Positions 15,529 through 24,614 are shown, counted from the stretch's first letter. The stretch: DNA of 64,000 nt from Pseudomonadota bacterium (GCA_021845595.1 JAJZVV010000011.1:31048-95047), one strand, 5' to 3'. Made by a program: numbers and translations. The notes: generated from the sequence alone by a model not told the origin.

Positions 15529-17895
15529 TCAAGCGGCGTCCGGGCCGTGGGTCAGAACCCAGCCGGCGGGGCGCTCGAGCAGGCAGAGCTCGAGCAGCGC
15601 CGGCGTTGCCGCGGCCCAGCCGGGCAGACGCAGCAGGCCGCGGCCGTCGCTCCAGCGCCAGCGCTTCGCGCCGTCGTGCTCGGGTGCATGGAACCCCGGC
15701 CCGAACACGACACTGTCCAGGTCGAGCGCGCGGCCGTTGACGACGAGGCCGCGGACGCCGACGCCGAGGGCGCGGACATCCTCCTCCGCCGCATCGAGCC
15801 CGGCGGGCACGAAGTCGGCCGAACCCAGCGTCACCTGCGCGGTGCCGGCCGGGAGCAGGAAGCTGCGCACCGCCGCGCGCACCCGCGCCGGGCGGAGCCG
15901 GCGCGCCGAGCCGGGCCATTCGAGCCACGGCTCCGCGCCAGGCGCCGGCCGATAGCCGAGCGCCGGCAGCCGCGCCAGCAGCGCCCGCTTGACCGCGGCC
16001 AGCGCCGGCCCGGTCGTGACCAGCGGCGCGCACGCATCGCGCGCCCACGAACGGCGCGGGCGCCGCGCCAGCGTCGCGAACGGCCGCGGCGCCGTGGCCG
16101 CGTTGCCGAAGCTGGCGCGGTTGCCGGTATCGAGATAGCTCTCGACCGCGAGCCCCTCGGCGAGAATGACGTCGTGGCTGGCGAGTTCGACGTGGAAATA
16201 CTCGACGGCGGCCCGCCGCACCGTGGCGATCGAAGCCCCGTTCGCCAGGTAGCGGACAGGGACCAGCGCGCCGGCCGCGAACACGGCGTGGTCGGGCGAG
16301 AGGAACAGATCGCGCTCCGGCAGCGCGGCGCCGAACGCGCCGGCGCGCACCCGCACCGGCCAGACGGTGGCGGGCTGCGGATGGCCCGCGCAGTCCACCT
16401 GGCGCCGGCCGATCCAGACCACCTCGCGCAGGTCGCCGTGTGCGGTGCGCACGCGCATGCCCGGCCGCAGCATCTCGACGGCGAGCGGCCCGTCCGCGGT
16501 GGCGATGCGCGTGCCGCGGGCGAAGCAGGCGGTGATGTCGGTGCCGCCGCCGGGCGCGGCGCTGAGGAGGAAATCGCCGCTGTGGTACGGGCCGGCGATG
16601 CGCAGCTGCGCCTGCACCACGCCGGCCTCGCTCAGCGTCAGCGTGCCAGCGGCATAGGCCTGCTGCTCGGCCGCGCCGCCTGCGACAGTGACGAGACGGA
16701 TCGTGTCGCCGACGGTGAAATTCTCGATCAGACCGTTCGTCGCCAGCGCCTGCGAGACATCGAGCCGGCCGCCGAAACCCGGGCCGAACAGGATGGTCTG
16801 CGACGCGCCCACGCTCTCGCGCAGCGCCAGCGTCGCGCCGGCGTCGACCAGCAGCCGGCCGGTTCCGGCGACCGGGCTGCCGATGATGAGGTCGTGCCGG
16901 CTCTCGATCAGCCCGTCATTGCCGAGGGTCGGGCCGGCGGCGCCGCCGAGATCGATCGTCGACGGTGCGAGGCCGGTGGCATCGATCTGCCCGGCGGCCT
17001 CATTGGTGAGGGCGAGCGGGGCGCCGTTGCCGCCGATGGTGAAGACGCCGTCGATGATGTTGCTGACGTTGAGCAGCGCGGCCGGCGCGGTGCCGGTGGG
17101 ATCCGTCTCGATCATGCCGCCGGCGCCGAGGCCGATGATGCCGCCGCCGGTGAGCGTCACGCTGTCGCCGGCCGCGATCTCGATCAGCCCGCCCGACGGG
17201 CCGCCGGCCGAGAGCACCCCGGCATTGTCGATGCGGCCATTCAGTTCGAGGTTGAATGCGCCGGCGCCGCCGATGGTCGTGCCGGCGGTGATCGTCACCG
17301 GCATGGCGCTGCCGTCGAGCGTCGTCGCGGCGACGGGTGCGATGATCGCGCCGCCAAGAGCAGTTTCGAGTGTGCCGCCGCTGACATCGACCAGATCAAG
17401 CGTGACGACCGCGCCCGGGCCGATCGCGGCGATCGTTCCGACCGCGGCGCCGATGAAATTCTCGATGCTGGAATTGTCGATCAGCAGCCCGCCGCTGCCG
17501 GTCGCCTCGATCAGTCCGGCATTGTCGACGATCTCCGGAAATGTGAGCCCGAGCACGAGGGGCCCGGCGCCGTTGCCATCGATGATGCCGCCCGACTGGT
17601 TGACGATCGCGGACAGCGGCGCCTGCTGCGAAAGGGAGATGATCCCGGCGCCCTCGATGGTTCCGTTGACGTTAGCCAGTGTCACGGCGCCGTGGTCCGG
17701 GCGGCCGTTCCCGATCGTGCTGTGGAGGAAATAGGATCCGTCGAGCAGAATCGTGCCGCCATTGTCGAGCGTGGCGTTCCCCGTCAGTGCCAGGCTGGCG
17801 GGCTGGCGCTGGGTGCCATCGATCTCGATGGTCTCGTAGGCGATGACCCCTGCGAGGTCGAGCGTTGATCCGGCCGCGACGATCGTCGAGGACAT
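15529..17895 (-). CDS. Hint-domain protein with beta-helix N-terminal region
   Basis: A 788-aa protein. Residues 1-450 are Gly/Ala/Ile-rich repeats of the form I(D/E)NAGLIEATG or GTIEGAGIISL, as in right-handed beta-helices of autotransporter-like proteins. A Hint (hedgehog/intein-type) domain starts at C457 in TDITACFARGTRIATADGPLAVEMLRPGM and runs to about 595, with the LSPDHAVF block. A C-terminal region (600-788) has no motif I recognise. Hint domains of this type (Hint_2) probably self-cleave at the Cys; the catalytic Cys and the SPDH histidine are present. No classical signal peptide is seen. ATG 17895 follows an AGGAGA site. Surface or extracellular location is inference. Confidence 0.85.
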   Translation of the reverse strand: MSSTIVAAGSTLDLAGVIAYETIEIDGTQRQPASLALTGNATLDNGGTILLDGSYFLHSTIGNGRPDHGAVTLANVNGTIEGAGIISLSQQAPLSAIVNQSGGIIDGNGAGPLVLGLTFPEIVDNAGLIEATGSGGLLIDNSSIENFIGAAVGTIAAIGPGAVVTLDLVDVSGGTLETALGGAIIAPVAATTLDGSAMPVTITAGTTIGGAGAFNLELNGRIDNAGVLSAGGPSGGLIEIAAGDSVTLTGGGIIGLGAGGMIETDPTGTAPAALLNVSNIIDGVFTIGGNGAPLALTNEAAGQIDATGLAPSTIDLGGAAGPTLGNDGLIESRHDLIIGSPVAGTGRLLVDAGATLALRESVGASQTILFGPGFGGRLDVSQALATNGLIENFTVGDTIRLVTVAGGAAEQQAYAAGTLTLSEAGVVQAQLRIAGPYHSGDFLLSAAPGGGTDITACFARGTRIATADGPLAVEMLRPGMRVRTAHGDLREVVWIGRRQVDCAGHPQPATVWPVRVRAGAFGAALPERDLFLSPDHAVFAAGALVPVRYLANGASIATVRRAAVEYFHVELASHDVILAEGLAVESYLDTGNRASFGNAATAPRPFATLARRPRRSWARDACAPLVTTGPALAAVKRALLARLPALGYRPAPGAEPWLEWPGSARRLRPARVRAAVRSFLLPAGTAQVTLGSADFVPAGLDAAEEDVRALGVGVRGLVVNGRALDLDSVVFGPGFHAPEHDGAKRWRWSDGRGLLRLPGWAAATPALLELCLLERPAGWVLTHGPDAA

Positions 17896-18029
17896 GGCGG
17901 GTCTCCTGGCAGACGGCGCGGCAGGTTCTGTCGGGAAGCCCGGCGTGCGACCGTTTCCTTGCCGTGGAGATACCATTCCGCCCCGACGCACGCACGCGTA
18001 TTCTGTTTCGCCACCGCGCAGGAGCCCCG
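17896..18029. promoter_or_regulatory. Divergent promoter region, Hint protein / VIT transporter
   Basis: 134 bp between two divergently transcribed genes, so both promoters must lie here or overlap the gene starts. The ribosome-binding sites are clear on each side (AGGAGA for the Hint gene, CAGGAG for the VIT gene). No operator palindrome stood out. Confidence 0.5.
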
Positions 18030-18725
18030 ATGCCCACCGTTCCCCACATGGAAAAGCACTTCACCGCCACCGCGACGGTTCGCGATGTCGTCATCGGCAT
18101 GGCGGACGGGCTTACCGTGCCGTTCGCGCTCGCCGCCGGCCTCTCGGCTGCGGTCTCGTCGAGCCGGGTCATCGTCACCGCCGGGCTGGCCGAGATCGCC
18201 GCCGGGGCCATCGCCATGGGGCTCGGCGGCTATCTTGCAGCCCGCACCGATGCCGAGCACTACGCCGCCGAGGAACGGCGCGAGCAAACCGAGATCGAAA
18301 CCCTGCGCGCGCGCGAGGTCCGCGAGGTCGAGGAGATTCTCGGCGGTTTCGGGCTGACCGGCGTGCCGTTGCAGACCGTCGTCGATGCGATCACGGCGGA
18401 TCCGCGGCGCTGGACCGACTTCATGATGCGGTTCGAGCTCGGGCTGGAACGGCCCGACCCGCAGCGCGCGCCGGTGAGCGCAGCGACGATCGCCGGCGCC
18501 TACCTGCTGGGCGGACTGATCCCGCTCGCACCCTATATCGCCGGGGCCAGCATCGCCCGCGCGCTGCCGATCTCGATCGCCTGCACCGGTGCGGCCCTGC
18601 TCGTGTTCGGCGCCGTGAAGGGCCACTTCACCGGCCTGAACCGGATCCGCTCGGCATTGCAGACGTTGCTGGTCGGCGGCCTGGCGGCGGGTGCGGCCTA
18701 TCTCCTGGCCGGATTGTTCGCCTGA
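18030..18725 (+). CDS. VIT1/CCC1-family iron/manganese transporter
   Basis: A 231-aa membrane protein of the VIT family, which moves Fe2+ or Mn2+ out of the cytosol. The N-terminal EKHFTATATVRDVVIGMADGLTVPFALAAGLSAAV is the family signature. It is followed by an acidic cytoplasmic helical insert (about 75-125; EERREQTEIETLRAREVREVEEIL) like the metal-binding domain of plant VIT1, then three more hydrophobic helices. ATG 18030 is preceded by AGGAG at good spacing. It stands alone between divergent and convergent neighbours. Confidence 0.9.
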   Translation: MPTVPHMEKHFTATATVRDVVIGMADGLTVPFALAAGLSAAVSSSRVIVTAGLAEIAAGAIAMGLGGYLAARTDAEHYAAEERREQTEIETLRAREVREVEEILGGFGLTGVPLQTVVDAITADPRRWTDFMMRFELGLERPDPQRAPVSAATIAGAYLLGGLIPLAPYIAGASIARALPISIACTGAALLVFGAVKGHFTGLNRIRSALQTLLVGGLAAGAAYLLAGLFA

Positions 18726-18735
18726 CGCGGCGTGC

Positions 18736-19266
18736 TTACCCGTCGGCGCGCGGCACCCAGGGGATGCGGGCGACCTCGATCCCTTCCTCGGCGAGGCGCT
18801 CGGCCTGTTCCTCGGAGGCGTCGCCATAGATGCCGCGCCGCTCGCGTTCGCCGCTGTGGATGCGGCGTGCTTCATCGGCGAAGTCGGCGCCGACATATTC
18901 GCACGAACGCTCGATCTCCGCGCGCAGCCGTTGCAGCGCGGCGCGCGTCGCCGCCGGCAGGCCACCGCCGGCCGCAACCGTCGGACCGGGCCCGGGCGTG
19001 GAACCCCGGGATGCGGCGGGCGCGGGGTGCGGGGCAGCGTCGCCGGGCGCCTCGGCCGGCGGCTGGGCGCCGGGCTGCGGCGAGGGCGGACGGGTTGAGG
19101 GCAGGCGCGCCACCGCGGGTGCCATCAGCGCCCGCTCGATGGCGTGATCGCCGCAGACCGGGCACTCCAGCAACCCGCGCCCGGCCTGTTCGTCGAAGGC
19201 GGCGCTGTCGCGGAACCAGCCGTCGAAGCCGTGGTCCTGGGTGCAGCGCAATTGGTAATGGATCAT
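18736..19266 (-). CDS. DUF1178 family protein
   Basis: A 176-aa protein with the DUF1178 N-terminus MIHYQLRCTQDHGFDGWFRDSAAFDEQ and a single C-x2-C pair (ECPVCG), so it may bind zinc. The middle (about 55-100) is an Ala/Pro-rich linker longer than I expect. The C-terminal EYVGADFADEARRIHSGERERRGIYGDAS is also diagnostic. Function unknown. It is the last gene of comF-grxC-DUF1178. In many alphaproteobacteria I recall a carbon-nitrogen hydrolase gene between grxC and this one; here only 22 nt separate them. Confidence 0.9.
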   Translation of the reverse strand: MIHYQLRCTQDHGFDGWFRDSAAFDEQAGRGLLECPVCGDHAIERALMAPAVARLPSTRPPSPQPGAQPPAEAPGDAAPHPAPAASRGSTPGPGPTVAAGGGLPAATRAALQRLRAEIERSCEYVGADFADEARRIHSGERERRGIYGDASEEQAERLAEEGIEVARIPWVPRADG

Positions 19267-19288
19267 GGTGGCGGGAACGCTTTGACGG

Positions 19289-19549
19289 TCAGGCGGCGCC
19301 AAGCAGCGCGTCGAGGCGCCCGGCCGCATCGAGGGCGAGAAGGTCGTCGCAGCCGCCGACGGACGCGCCGTCGATGAAAATCTGCGGCACCGTGGTCTGG
19401 CCGCCGGATCGGCGCCGGGCTTCCTCGCGCGCGGCCGTGCCGTTCGGCGCGTCGATCTCGCGGAATGCGACGCCCTTCGCCTGCAGCAGATTCAGCGCGC
19501 GGGCGCAGTACGGGCACCAGGGCTGGGTATAGATTTCGACGTCGGCCAT
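19289..19549 (-). CDS. grxC: Glutaredoxin 3
   Basis: A small glutathione-dependent disulfide reductase of 86 aa. The dithiol active site CPYC is at residues 12-15, followed by the TVPQIFIDGASVGGCDDL glutathione-binding block. Two ATGs are possible: 19555 (MPMADVE) and 19549 (MADVE). The AAGGAG site touches the first ATG but lies 6 nt from the second, so 19549 is chosen. It sits between comF and the DUF1178 gene on the same strand. Confidence 0.95.
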   Translation of the reverse strand: MADVEIYTQPWCPYCARALNLLQAKGVAFREIDAPNGTAAREEARRRSGGQTTVPQIFIDGASVGGCDDLLALDAAGRLDALLGAA

Positions 19550-19626
19550 AGGCATCTCCTTCAATGGAGGAAATTGCACCGCCGCCGGCGTTGCGCAAGG
19601 GAGCGCCGACGCACCGCGATCCGCGC

Positions 19627-20424
19627 TCAGTCCAGCCGCGGGTCCGGCACCCTCGCCGCCGCGAGCACGTCCACGGCGCGCACGCCGGCGCCGCGAAGTG
19701 CCGCGACGCAGGCATTGGCGGTGGCACCGGAGGTGAGCACGTCGTCGATCAGCAACACCCGCGCGCCAGCGAGGCGCGCGGCTCGGCGGGGCCGCACCGC
19801 GATCGCCTCGGCCATGATCCGCTCCCGCTCGGCGGCCGAGTGCCGACCGCCCGCGAGCGTTGCCGTCGCGTGGCGGCGCACCAGCGCATCGACGAGCACC
19901 GGGCGCCCTGTCAGTCGCCCCAGCGCCAGCGTCAGCAGTGCCGACTGGTTGTAGCGGCGCGCGAGCCGTCGGCGCCAATGCAGCGGCACCGGCACCAGCA
20001 GATCCGCTTCCGTAAGCAGCGCCGCGCCGGCGCGGGCCATGAACGGCGCTAGTGCCGCCGCCGTTTCGGTGCGGTCCGCGTGCTTGAACGGCAGGATCAG
20101 CCGCCGCGCCTGGGCGTCGTAGCGCAGCGCCGCGCGGGCGCGATCGTAGAGCGGCGGCGCCGTTCGGCAGGGCTGGCACAGCGCATCCCGCCCCCCTTGC
20201 GCGGTGTGGGTGAAGGGCACGCCGCAGCGCTGGCACAGCGGGTGGGTGATGAACGAGGTGCGGCCGAAGCAGGCGGCGCAGAGCTGGCCGACCCGCTGCA
20301 CCGGCTCGTCGCAGGTCAGGCACGACGGCGGCAGCAGCGCGTCGAGCAGCCCGAGGCCACCGCGGGCGGCGCCGCGCGCCAGCAGGAGCAGCACCGACGG
20401 GGCAGCCGGGCGCGCTGGGTCCAT
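19627..20424 (-). CDS. comF: ComF family phosphoribosyltransferase-like protein
   Basis: About 265 aa from ATG 20424. A Cys-rich zinc region (CLTCDEPV, CAACFG, CQRCGVPF, CQPC; about 32-90) precedes a type I phosphoribosyltransferase domain with the PRPP loop VLLIDDVLTSGAT. ComF proteins support DNA uptake in naturally competent bacteria, but most homologues have no tested role. It is upstream of grxC, with a 77-nt gap, and divergent from the methyltransferase gene. Confidence 0.9.
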   Translation of the reverse strand: MDPARPAAPSVLLLLARGAARGGLGLLDALLPPSCLTCDEPVQRVGQLCAACFGRTSFITHPLCQRCGVPFTHTAQGGRDALCQPCRTAPPLYDRARAALRYDAQARRLILPFKHADRTETAAALAPFMARAGAALLTEADLLVPVPLHWRRRLARRYNQSALLTLALGRLTGRPVLVDALVRRHATATLAGGRHSAAERERIMAEAIAVRPRRAARLAGARVLLIDDVLTSGATANACVAALRGAGVRAVDVLAAARVPDPRLD

Positions 20425-20489
20425 CGCGCAACGATACTGTCCTGCGCGCGCCGGTTGCAACGGCGGCGTCGCGGGCGCACATGCGCGCC

Positions 20490-21272
20490 ATGTCCGACCC
20501 GTTCGTGTTCGACCGACCGGCGCTGCGCCTGCGCCGGGACCGTGCCGCCGCCAGCCTGCCGCGCGTGGCCGGCCTGCTGGGCGAGGTCGCCGAGCGGCTG
20601 ACCGAGACGCTGGACGCGATTCGCCGCCCGTTCACCCGCGCGCTGGATCTCGGCGGCCGCGGCGTCGTCGCCCCACGGCTGCGCGCGCGCGGGATCGAGG
20701 TCGTGGAAGCCGCGCTCTCGCCGGGCCAGGCCATCGCCGCCGGCGCGCCGGCGCTGGTGGCCGACGAGGAGTTGCTTCCCTTCGCCCCCGCCAGCTTCGA
20801 TCTCATCGTCGCCAACCTGTCGCTGCACTGGGCCAACGATCTTCCCGGCGCGCTGATCCAGCTGCGCCGCAGCCTGCGCCCGGACGGGCTGTTCCTGGCC
20901 AGCCTGCCCATCATCGGCACGCTCGCCGAGTTGCGGGCGGCGCTGACGGCGGCGGAGGCGGACCTCACCGGCGGCGCCTCGCCGCGCGTCGCGCCGTTCC
21001 CGGATCTGCGCGACTGCGCCGGGCTGCTGCAGCGCGCCGGCTTCGCCATGCCGGTCGCCGAGCGCGACGAAATCCGCCTGCGCTACGCCGACCCGCTGGC
21101 CCTGCTGCGCGATCTCCGCGATGCCGGGGAGACGAACGCGCTGCGCCTGCGCGAGCGCCGCTTCGTCTCGCGCGCGCTGTTCCCCATGGCGCTGAGCCGG
21201 TTGCCGGCCGAGGACGGGCGGATCACGGCGACGCTTCGGCTGGCGCTGCTGACGGGCTGGGCACCGGGCTGA
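20490..21272 (+). CDS. SAM-dependent methyltransferase, NDUFAF5/BioC-like
   Basis: A 260-aa class I methyltransferase; an ATG at 20481 would add three residues. The start SDPFVFDRPALRLRRDRAAASLP and the block DLIVANLSLHWANDLPGALIQLRRSLRPDGLFLAS match the alphaproteobacterial relatives of human NDUFAF5, a complex I assembly factor. The SAM motif I is weakened to LDLGGRGVV. BioC is a relative, but no biotin genes are nearby. The 3' end overlaps the convergent ATP-grasp gene by 50 nt. Confidence 0.85.
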   Translation: MSDPFVFDRPALRLRRDRAAASLPRVAGLLGEVAERLTETLDAIRRPFTRALDLGGRGVVAPRLRARGIEVVEAALSPGQAIAAGAPALVADEELLPFAPASFDLIVANLSLHWANDLPGALIQLRRSLRPDGLFLASLPIIGTLAELRAALTAAEADLTGGASPRVAPFPDLRDCAGLLQRAGFAMPVAERDEIRLRYADPLALLRDLRDAGETNALRLRERRFVSRALFPMALSRLPAEDGRITATLRLALLTGWAPG

Positions 21273-22506
21273 GCCCGTCGCGGGCGTGCGCGATCCGCGC
21301 GTCGAGCATCGCTTCCACGGCGCGGAAAATCCGCGGCACGAAGCGCTTCTTGTAGGGGTACAGATCGGCCGGATCGGCGTCGTGCACGATCATGCCGGTC
21401 TCGACCTCGAACACGAGCAGCCGCCCGTCCGGCATCAGCGCGCAATCGAGGCCGAAATAGTCGAGCCCGACCCGCTCGGCGAGCGTGGCGAGCGCGGCCA
21501 TGGCGCGCGGTGGGAAGCTGGCGGTGATGTCTTCGAGGAATCGTGCTTCCTCGGCGCGCTTGCCGGCGTCGCGGTCCATGCCGGCGTTGTAGTACCAGAT
21601 CGCCCAGTCGTCGTGGACGGCGAGGTGGAACGGAAACGGCCGGCCATCGACGAAGATCACCCGGTATTTGCGCCACTGGCCGTCGGCGCTGCGGAAATCG
21701 ACGAACGGGGCGACGTAGAAAAGATCGTCGGGGCCGCCGTCGGCGAGGTAGGCGGCGAGTTCGGCCGTGTCGGCGACCCGCGCCAGACCCTGGCCGGCAT
21801 GCGTGCCGCGCGGGCGGACCAGCAGGGGAAACGCGAGGCCGGCCGGAAGGGCGCGGGTGCACAGCGCGGCGCGGGTGAGCAGGTGCTGGGCGGGTACGAC
21901 CGCTTCCGGCACGTCGGCCAGAAGCCGCGCCGCCCCGTCGCGCGACACGGCGGCGATGCGCGCGCCGGAATTGATCACCGGCGCGCCGAGGCACGCCGCC
22001 CAGGCATCCGCCGCCGCCAGCGCGCTCGCGTGGCGGACATCCTCGGCGATGGCGATGAAGACGCAGTCGAACGGTGGCAGATAGCGCGGCAGCGTGCCGG
22101 CCGGATCCGCCAGCACCGCCTCGGGGTCGGCGATCCACAGCGTTGCCAGCCCGGTCCGTTCGGCGTCGAGCAGGCAGCCCAGCGGCAGGTTGGCCTGGAA
22201 ATCCCCGACCACCGCCAGCGCCAGCACCCGCCGCGCCGGCGCGCCCGAGGGGCCTATGATGGGGGCGGTGATAGGGCGGATGATGACCGGGGTGCCGGTG
22301 ACCGCCTGGCGCAGATGGGCCACGCCGGCGGCGGCATCGCCCTGGGCCTGGCAGATTTCCCACAGCAGCAGCCGCGCCTGCAGCGCGTGCTCCGGGGCCG
22401 CCAGCAGGGCTTCGAGCAGGGCGCGCGCCGCCGCCCAGTCGCCGCGTTCGGCGGCCCGCATCGCTGCCTCGAATGGCGCCGCGTCGGCCGCCTGGAAACC
22501 GTCCAT
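21223..22506 (-). CDS. TPR-like plus ATP-grasp ligase domain protein, function unknown
   Basis: A 427-aa protein. Residues 8-70 form a TPR-like helical hairpin region (RGDWAAARALLEALL...ALQARLLLWEICQAQGD). Residues about 92-190 resemble a pre-ATP-grasp domain, and 205-400 an ATP-grasp fold. Within the fold are the ATP loop RPRGTHAGQG (231-240), WRKYRVIFVDG, and the metal site DCALMPDGRLLVFEVET. The canonical N of the E-x-N metal pair is replaced (E367/E369). The family is related to RimK/glutathione-synthetase-type peptide ligases. Substrate unknown. ATG 22506; it is downstream of moaA by 88 nt. Confidence 0.75.
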   Translation of the reverse strand: MDGFQAADAAPFEAAMRAAERGDWAAARALLEALLAAPEHALQARLLLWEICQAQGDAAAGVAHLRQAVTGTPVIIRPITAPIIGPSGAPARRVLALAVVGDFQANLPLGCLLDAERTGLATLWIADPEAVLADPAGTLPRYLPPFDCVFIAIAEDVRHASALAAADAWAACLGAPVINSGARIAAVSRDGAARLLADVPEAVVPAQHLLTRAALCTRALPAGLAFPLLVRPRGTHAGQGLARVADTAELAAYLADGGPDDLFYVAPFVDFRSADGQWRKYRVIFVDGRPFPFHLAVHDDWAIWYYNAGMDRDAGKRAEEARFLEDITASFPPRAMAALATLAERVGLDYFGLDCALMPDGRLLVFEVETGMIVHDADPADLYPYKKRFVPRIFRAVEAMLDARIAHARDGLSPVPSPSAAPAEASP

Positions 22507-22594
22507 GCCACACCCCTGACCGGCCAGGTTGGAATCCTGCCCCTGCCAGCGTATGGCGGCGGATTGAAGAAAGCTTGAAGCGCGGCGGCGCCGG

Positions 22595-23590
22595 TCAGCC
22601 GCCGGTGACGCTCATGTGCCGCGCGACCGCGGGGCGATTGTGGTGGCGGTCGATAACGAAATCATGGCCCTTCGGCTTGCGCCCGATCGCTTCCTCGATC
22701 GCCTCGCGGAGGTCGGCGTCGGTGCCGCCGGCGCGCAGGACGCGGCGCAGATCGGCCTGGTCGTCCTGGCCGAGGCACATATAGAGCATGCCGGTGCAGG
22801 TCAGCCGCACGCGGTTGCAGCTTTCGCAGAAATTATGCGTCATCGGGGTGATGAACCCGATCCGCCGGCCGGTCTCGGCGACGGTGTAGTAGCGCGCCGG
22901 CCCGCCGGTGCGGTAGTCGGTCTCGGTCAGCGTCCAGCGCTGCTTCAGCCGCGCGCGCACGAGCGAGAGCGGGAGATACTGGTCCGTGCGGTCCTCGCCG
23001 ATCTCGCCCATCGGCATGGTCTCGATGAGACACAGGTCGAACCCGTGCTCGCCGCACCAGGCGAGCATGGTGTCGAGTTCGTGCTCGTTGATGTCCTTGA
23101 GCGCGACGGCGTTGATTTTCACCGCCAGCCCGGCGGCCTTGGCGGCGAAAATCCCGTCCAGCGTCTTCTCGATCCTGCCCCAGCGGGTGATGGCGGCGAA
23201 TTTCTCCGCCGAGAGCGTGTCCAGGCTGACATTCACCCGGCGCACGCCGGCGGCGGCGAGTTCCTCGGCAAAGCGCGCGAGCTGGGTGCCGTTGGTGGTC
23301 AGGGTCAGTTCGTCGAGCCGGCCATCGCCGGGCCCGATGCGCTGGCCGAGGGCGCGGAACAGGGTCATCACCTCGCGCCGGACCAGCGGCTCGCCGCCGG
23401 TGAGGCGGATTTTGCGGGTGCCGAGCGCGATGAAGGCGCCGGCGACGCGCTCGAGTTCCTCCAGCGAGAGGATCTGCGCCTTCGGCAGGAAGGTCATGTC
23501 CTCGGCCATGCAGTAGGCGCAGCGAAGGTCGCAGCGGTCGGTGACCGAAATGCGCAGATAGGTGATGCTGCGGCCGAACGGGTCGATCAT
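22595..23590 (-). CDS. moaA: GTP 3',8-cyclase (molybdopterin synthesis)
   Basis: Radical SAM enzyme that rearranges GTP in the first step of molybdenum cofactor synthesis. It has 331 aa from ATG 23590. The SAM [4Fe-4S] cluster is held by C20, C24 and C27 (CDLRCAYC); the second cluster, which binds GTP, is in [15 protein letters not shown]. The protein ends in TGG, the Gly-Gly tail needed for function in this family. No other moa genes are in the window. The upstream 76 nt contain a duplicated TTAGCCACCAAG 12-mer. Confidence 0.96.
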   Translation of the reverse strand: MIDPFGRSITYLRISVTDRCDLRCAYCMAEDMTFLPKAQILSLEELERVAGAFIALGTRKIRLTGGEPLVRREVMTLFRALGQRIGPGDGRLDELTLTTNGTQLARFAEELAAAGVRRVNVSLDTLSAEKFAAITRWGRIEKTLDGIFAAKAAGLAVKINAVALKDINEHELDTMLAWCGEHGFDLCLIETMPMGEIGEDRTDQYLPLSLVRARLKQRWTLTETDYRTGGPARYYTVAETGRRIGFITPMTHNFCESCNRVRLTCTGMLYMCLGQDDQADLRRVLRAGGTDADLREAIEEAIGRKPKGHDFVIDRHHNRPAVARHMSVTGG

Positions 23591-23666
23591 GCGCGGTCTG
23601 GTCTCCGTTTCCTCTCCCTGGGCCTTAGCCACCAAGGGGGCATTAGCCACCAAGCGCAAGCTGGGA

Positions 23667-23858
23667 TCAAGGGGCGGGATCCTCGATGGGTTCGAGCGCC
23701 ACAGACGCCAGGTTCACCAATACTTTGCCGACATCCTCGAAATTCACCGTCGCACGGCCGGCGATCACCGACTGGACCTGCCCGATCCCCCAGTCCGGAC
23801 GGCCCGGATGGCGGACGAACTGGCCGGGCAGGATGTCGGTGAAGCCGGAATGAGACAT
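23667..23858 (-). CDS. DUF3553 family small protein
   Basis: A 63-aa protein with the DUF3553 core [20 protein letters not shown], a small SH3-like beta-barrel also found fused to UvrD/CarD-type helicase or RNA-polymerase-binding proteins. ATG 23858 gives the compact domain; an upstream in-frame start at 23894 would add 12 residues with no clear RBS either way. Function unknown. It is upstream of moaA, possibly co-transcribed, and divergent from the ChpT-like gene. Confidence 0.8.
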   Translation of the reverse strand: MSHSGFTDILPGQFVRHPGRPDWGIGQVQSVIAGRATVNFEDVGKVLVNLASVALEPIEDPAP

Positions 23859-23942
23859 GGCGGCGCCGTTCGTCGTTTCCAAGACGCTCGGCACATGGTG
23901 CTATGCACCGCTGCCGACAACCTCCGCCTCGGGTAGGGCCAG

Positions 23943-24614
23943 ATGACCGATCCGGACCGCATGCGCGACGACCAAGCTGCCTCGCTGCGCCTCGCCGAGC
24001 TGTTGGCGACGCGGATCAGCCACGACCTCGCCGGCATGAGCGGTTCGCTCGTCGGCACGCTGGAGCTGATCAGCGAGGATGCCTCGGCTGCCGCCGAGGC
24101 GCTGCCGCTCGCCATCGAGACGGCGCAGGGGCTGGCCCGGCGGCTGCGCCTGCTGCGCGCGGCCTGGGGCCCGCCCGGCGCTCCGATGGGGCTCGGGGAC
24201 TTGCAGGGACTGGCGACGGGCCTCTCGCTCGGGCGGCGGATGCGGCTCCATCTGCTCGACCTGGAGGATGTCGCCTATCCCGCCCCGGCGGCGCGGCTGC
24301 TGCTGAACCTGATGATGCTGGCGGTGGAAAGCCTCGCCGGGGAAGGTGAGGCGGCGCTCGCGGGCGGGCCGGAGCAGGGCGTGCTCGTCACCATCGTGGG
24401 CCCCCGCGCTGCCTGGCCCACCGGCTTCGCCGGTCTGCTCGCCGATCCGTCCTCCGCCTGGTCCGCATTCGCCGCGCCGCGGACGCTGCTGGCGCCGCTC
24501 ACGGTGCTGATCGCCGCTTCCAGCGGCCTTGGTCTGTCGCTGCTGCTGGCCGGCGGGCCGGCCGCCGCCGCGGAGCCGCCACCGCTCCTGATGCGCCCGT
24601 TCCCGGCGGCCTGA
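23943..24614 (+). CDS. Histidine phosphotransferase, ChpT-like
   Basis: A 223-aa protein with the DHp-like helix ATRISHDLAGMSGSLVGTLELI; H27 matches the phosphorylated His of ChpT, which has a CHD motif at this place. The second half should form the degenerate, non-ATP-binding CA-like domain. In Caulobacter, ChpT passes phosphate from CckA to CtrA and CpdR. This copy lies 77 nt upstream of cheA on the same strand, so a link to the chemotaxis-type kinase is plausible but unproven. Sequence divergence from ChpT suggests a paralogue. Confidence 0.75.
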   Translation: MTDPDRMRDDQAASLRLAELLATRISHDLAGMSGSLVGTLELISEDASAAAEALPLAIETAQGLARRLRLLRAAWGPPGAPMGLGDLQGLATGLSLGRRMRLHLLDLEDVAYPAPAARLLLNLMMLAVESLAGEGEAALAGGPEQGVLVTIVGPRAAWPTGFAGLLADPSSAWSAFAAPRTLLAPLTVLIAASSGLGLSLLLAGGPAAAAEPPPLLMRPFPAA

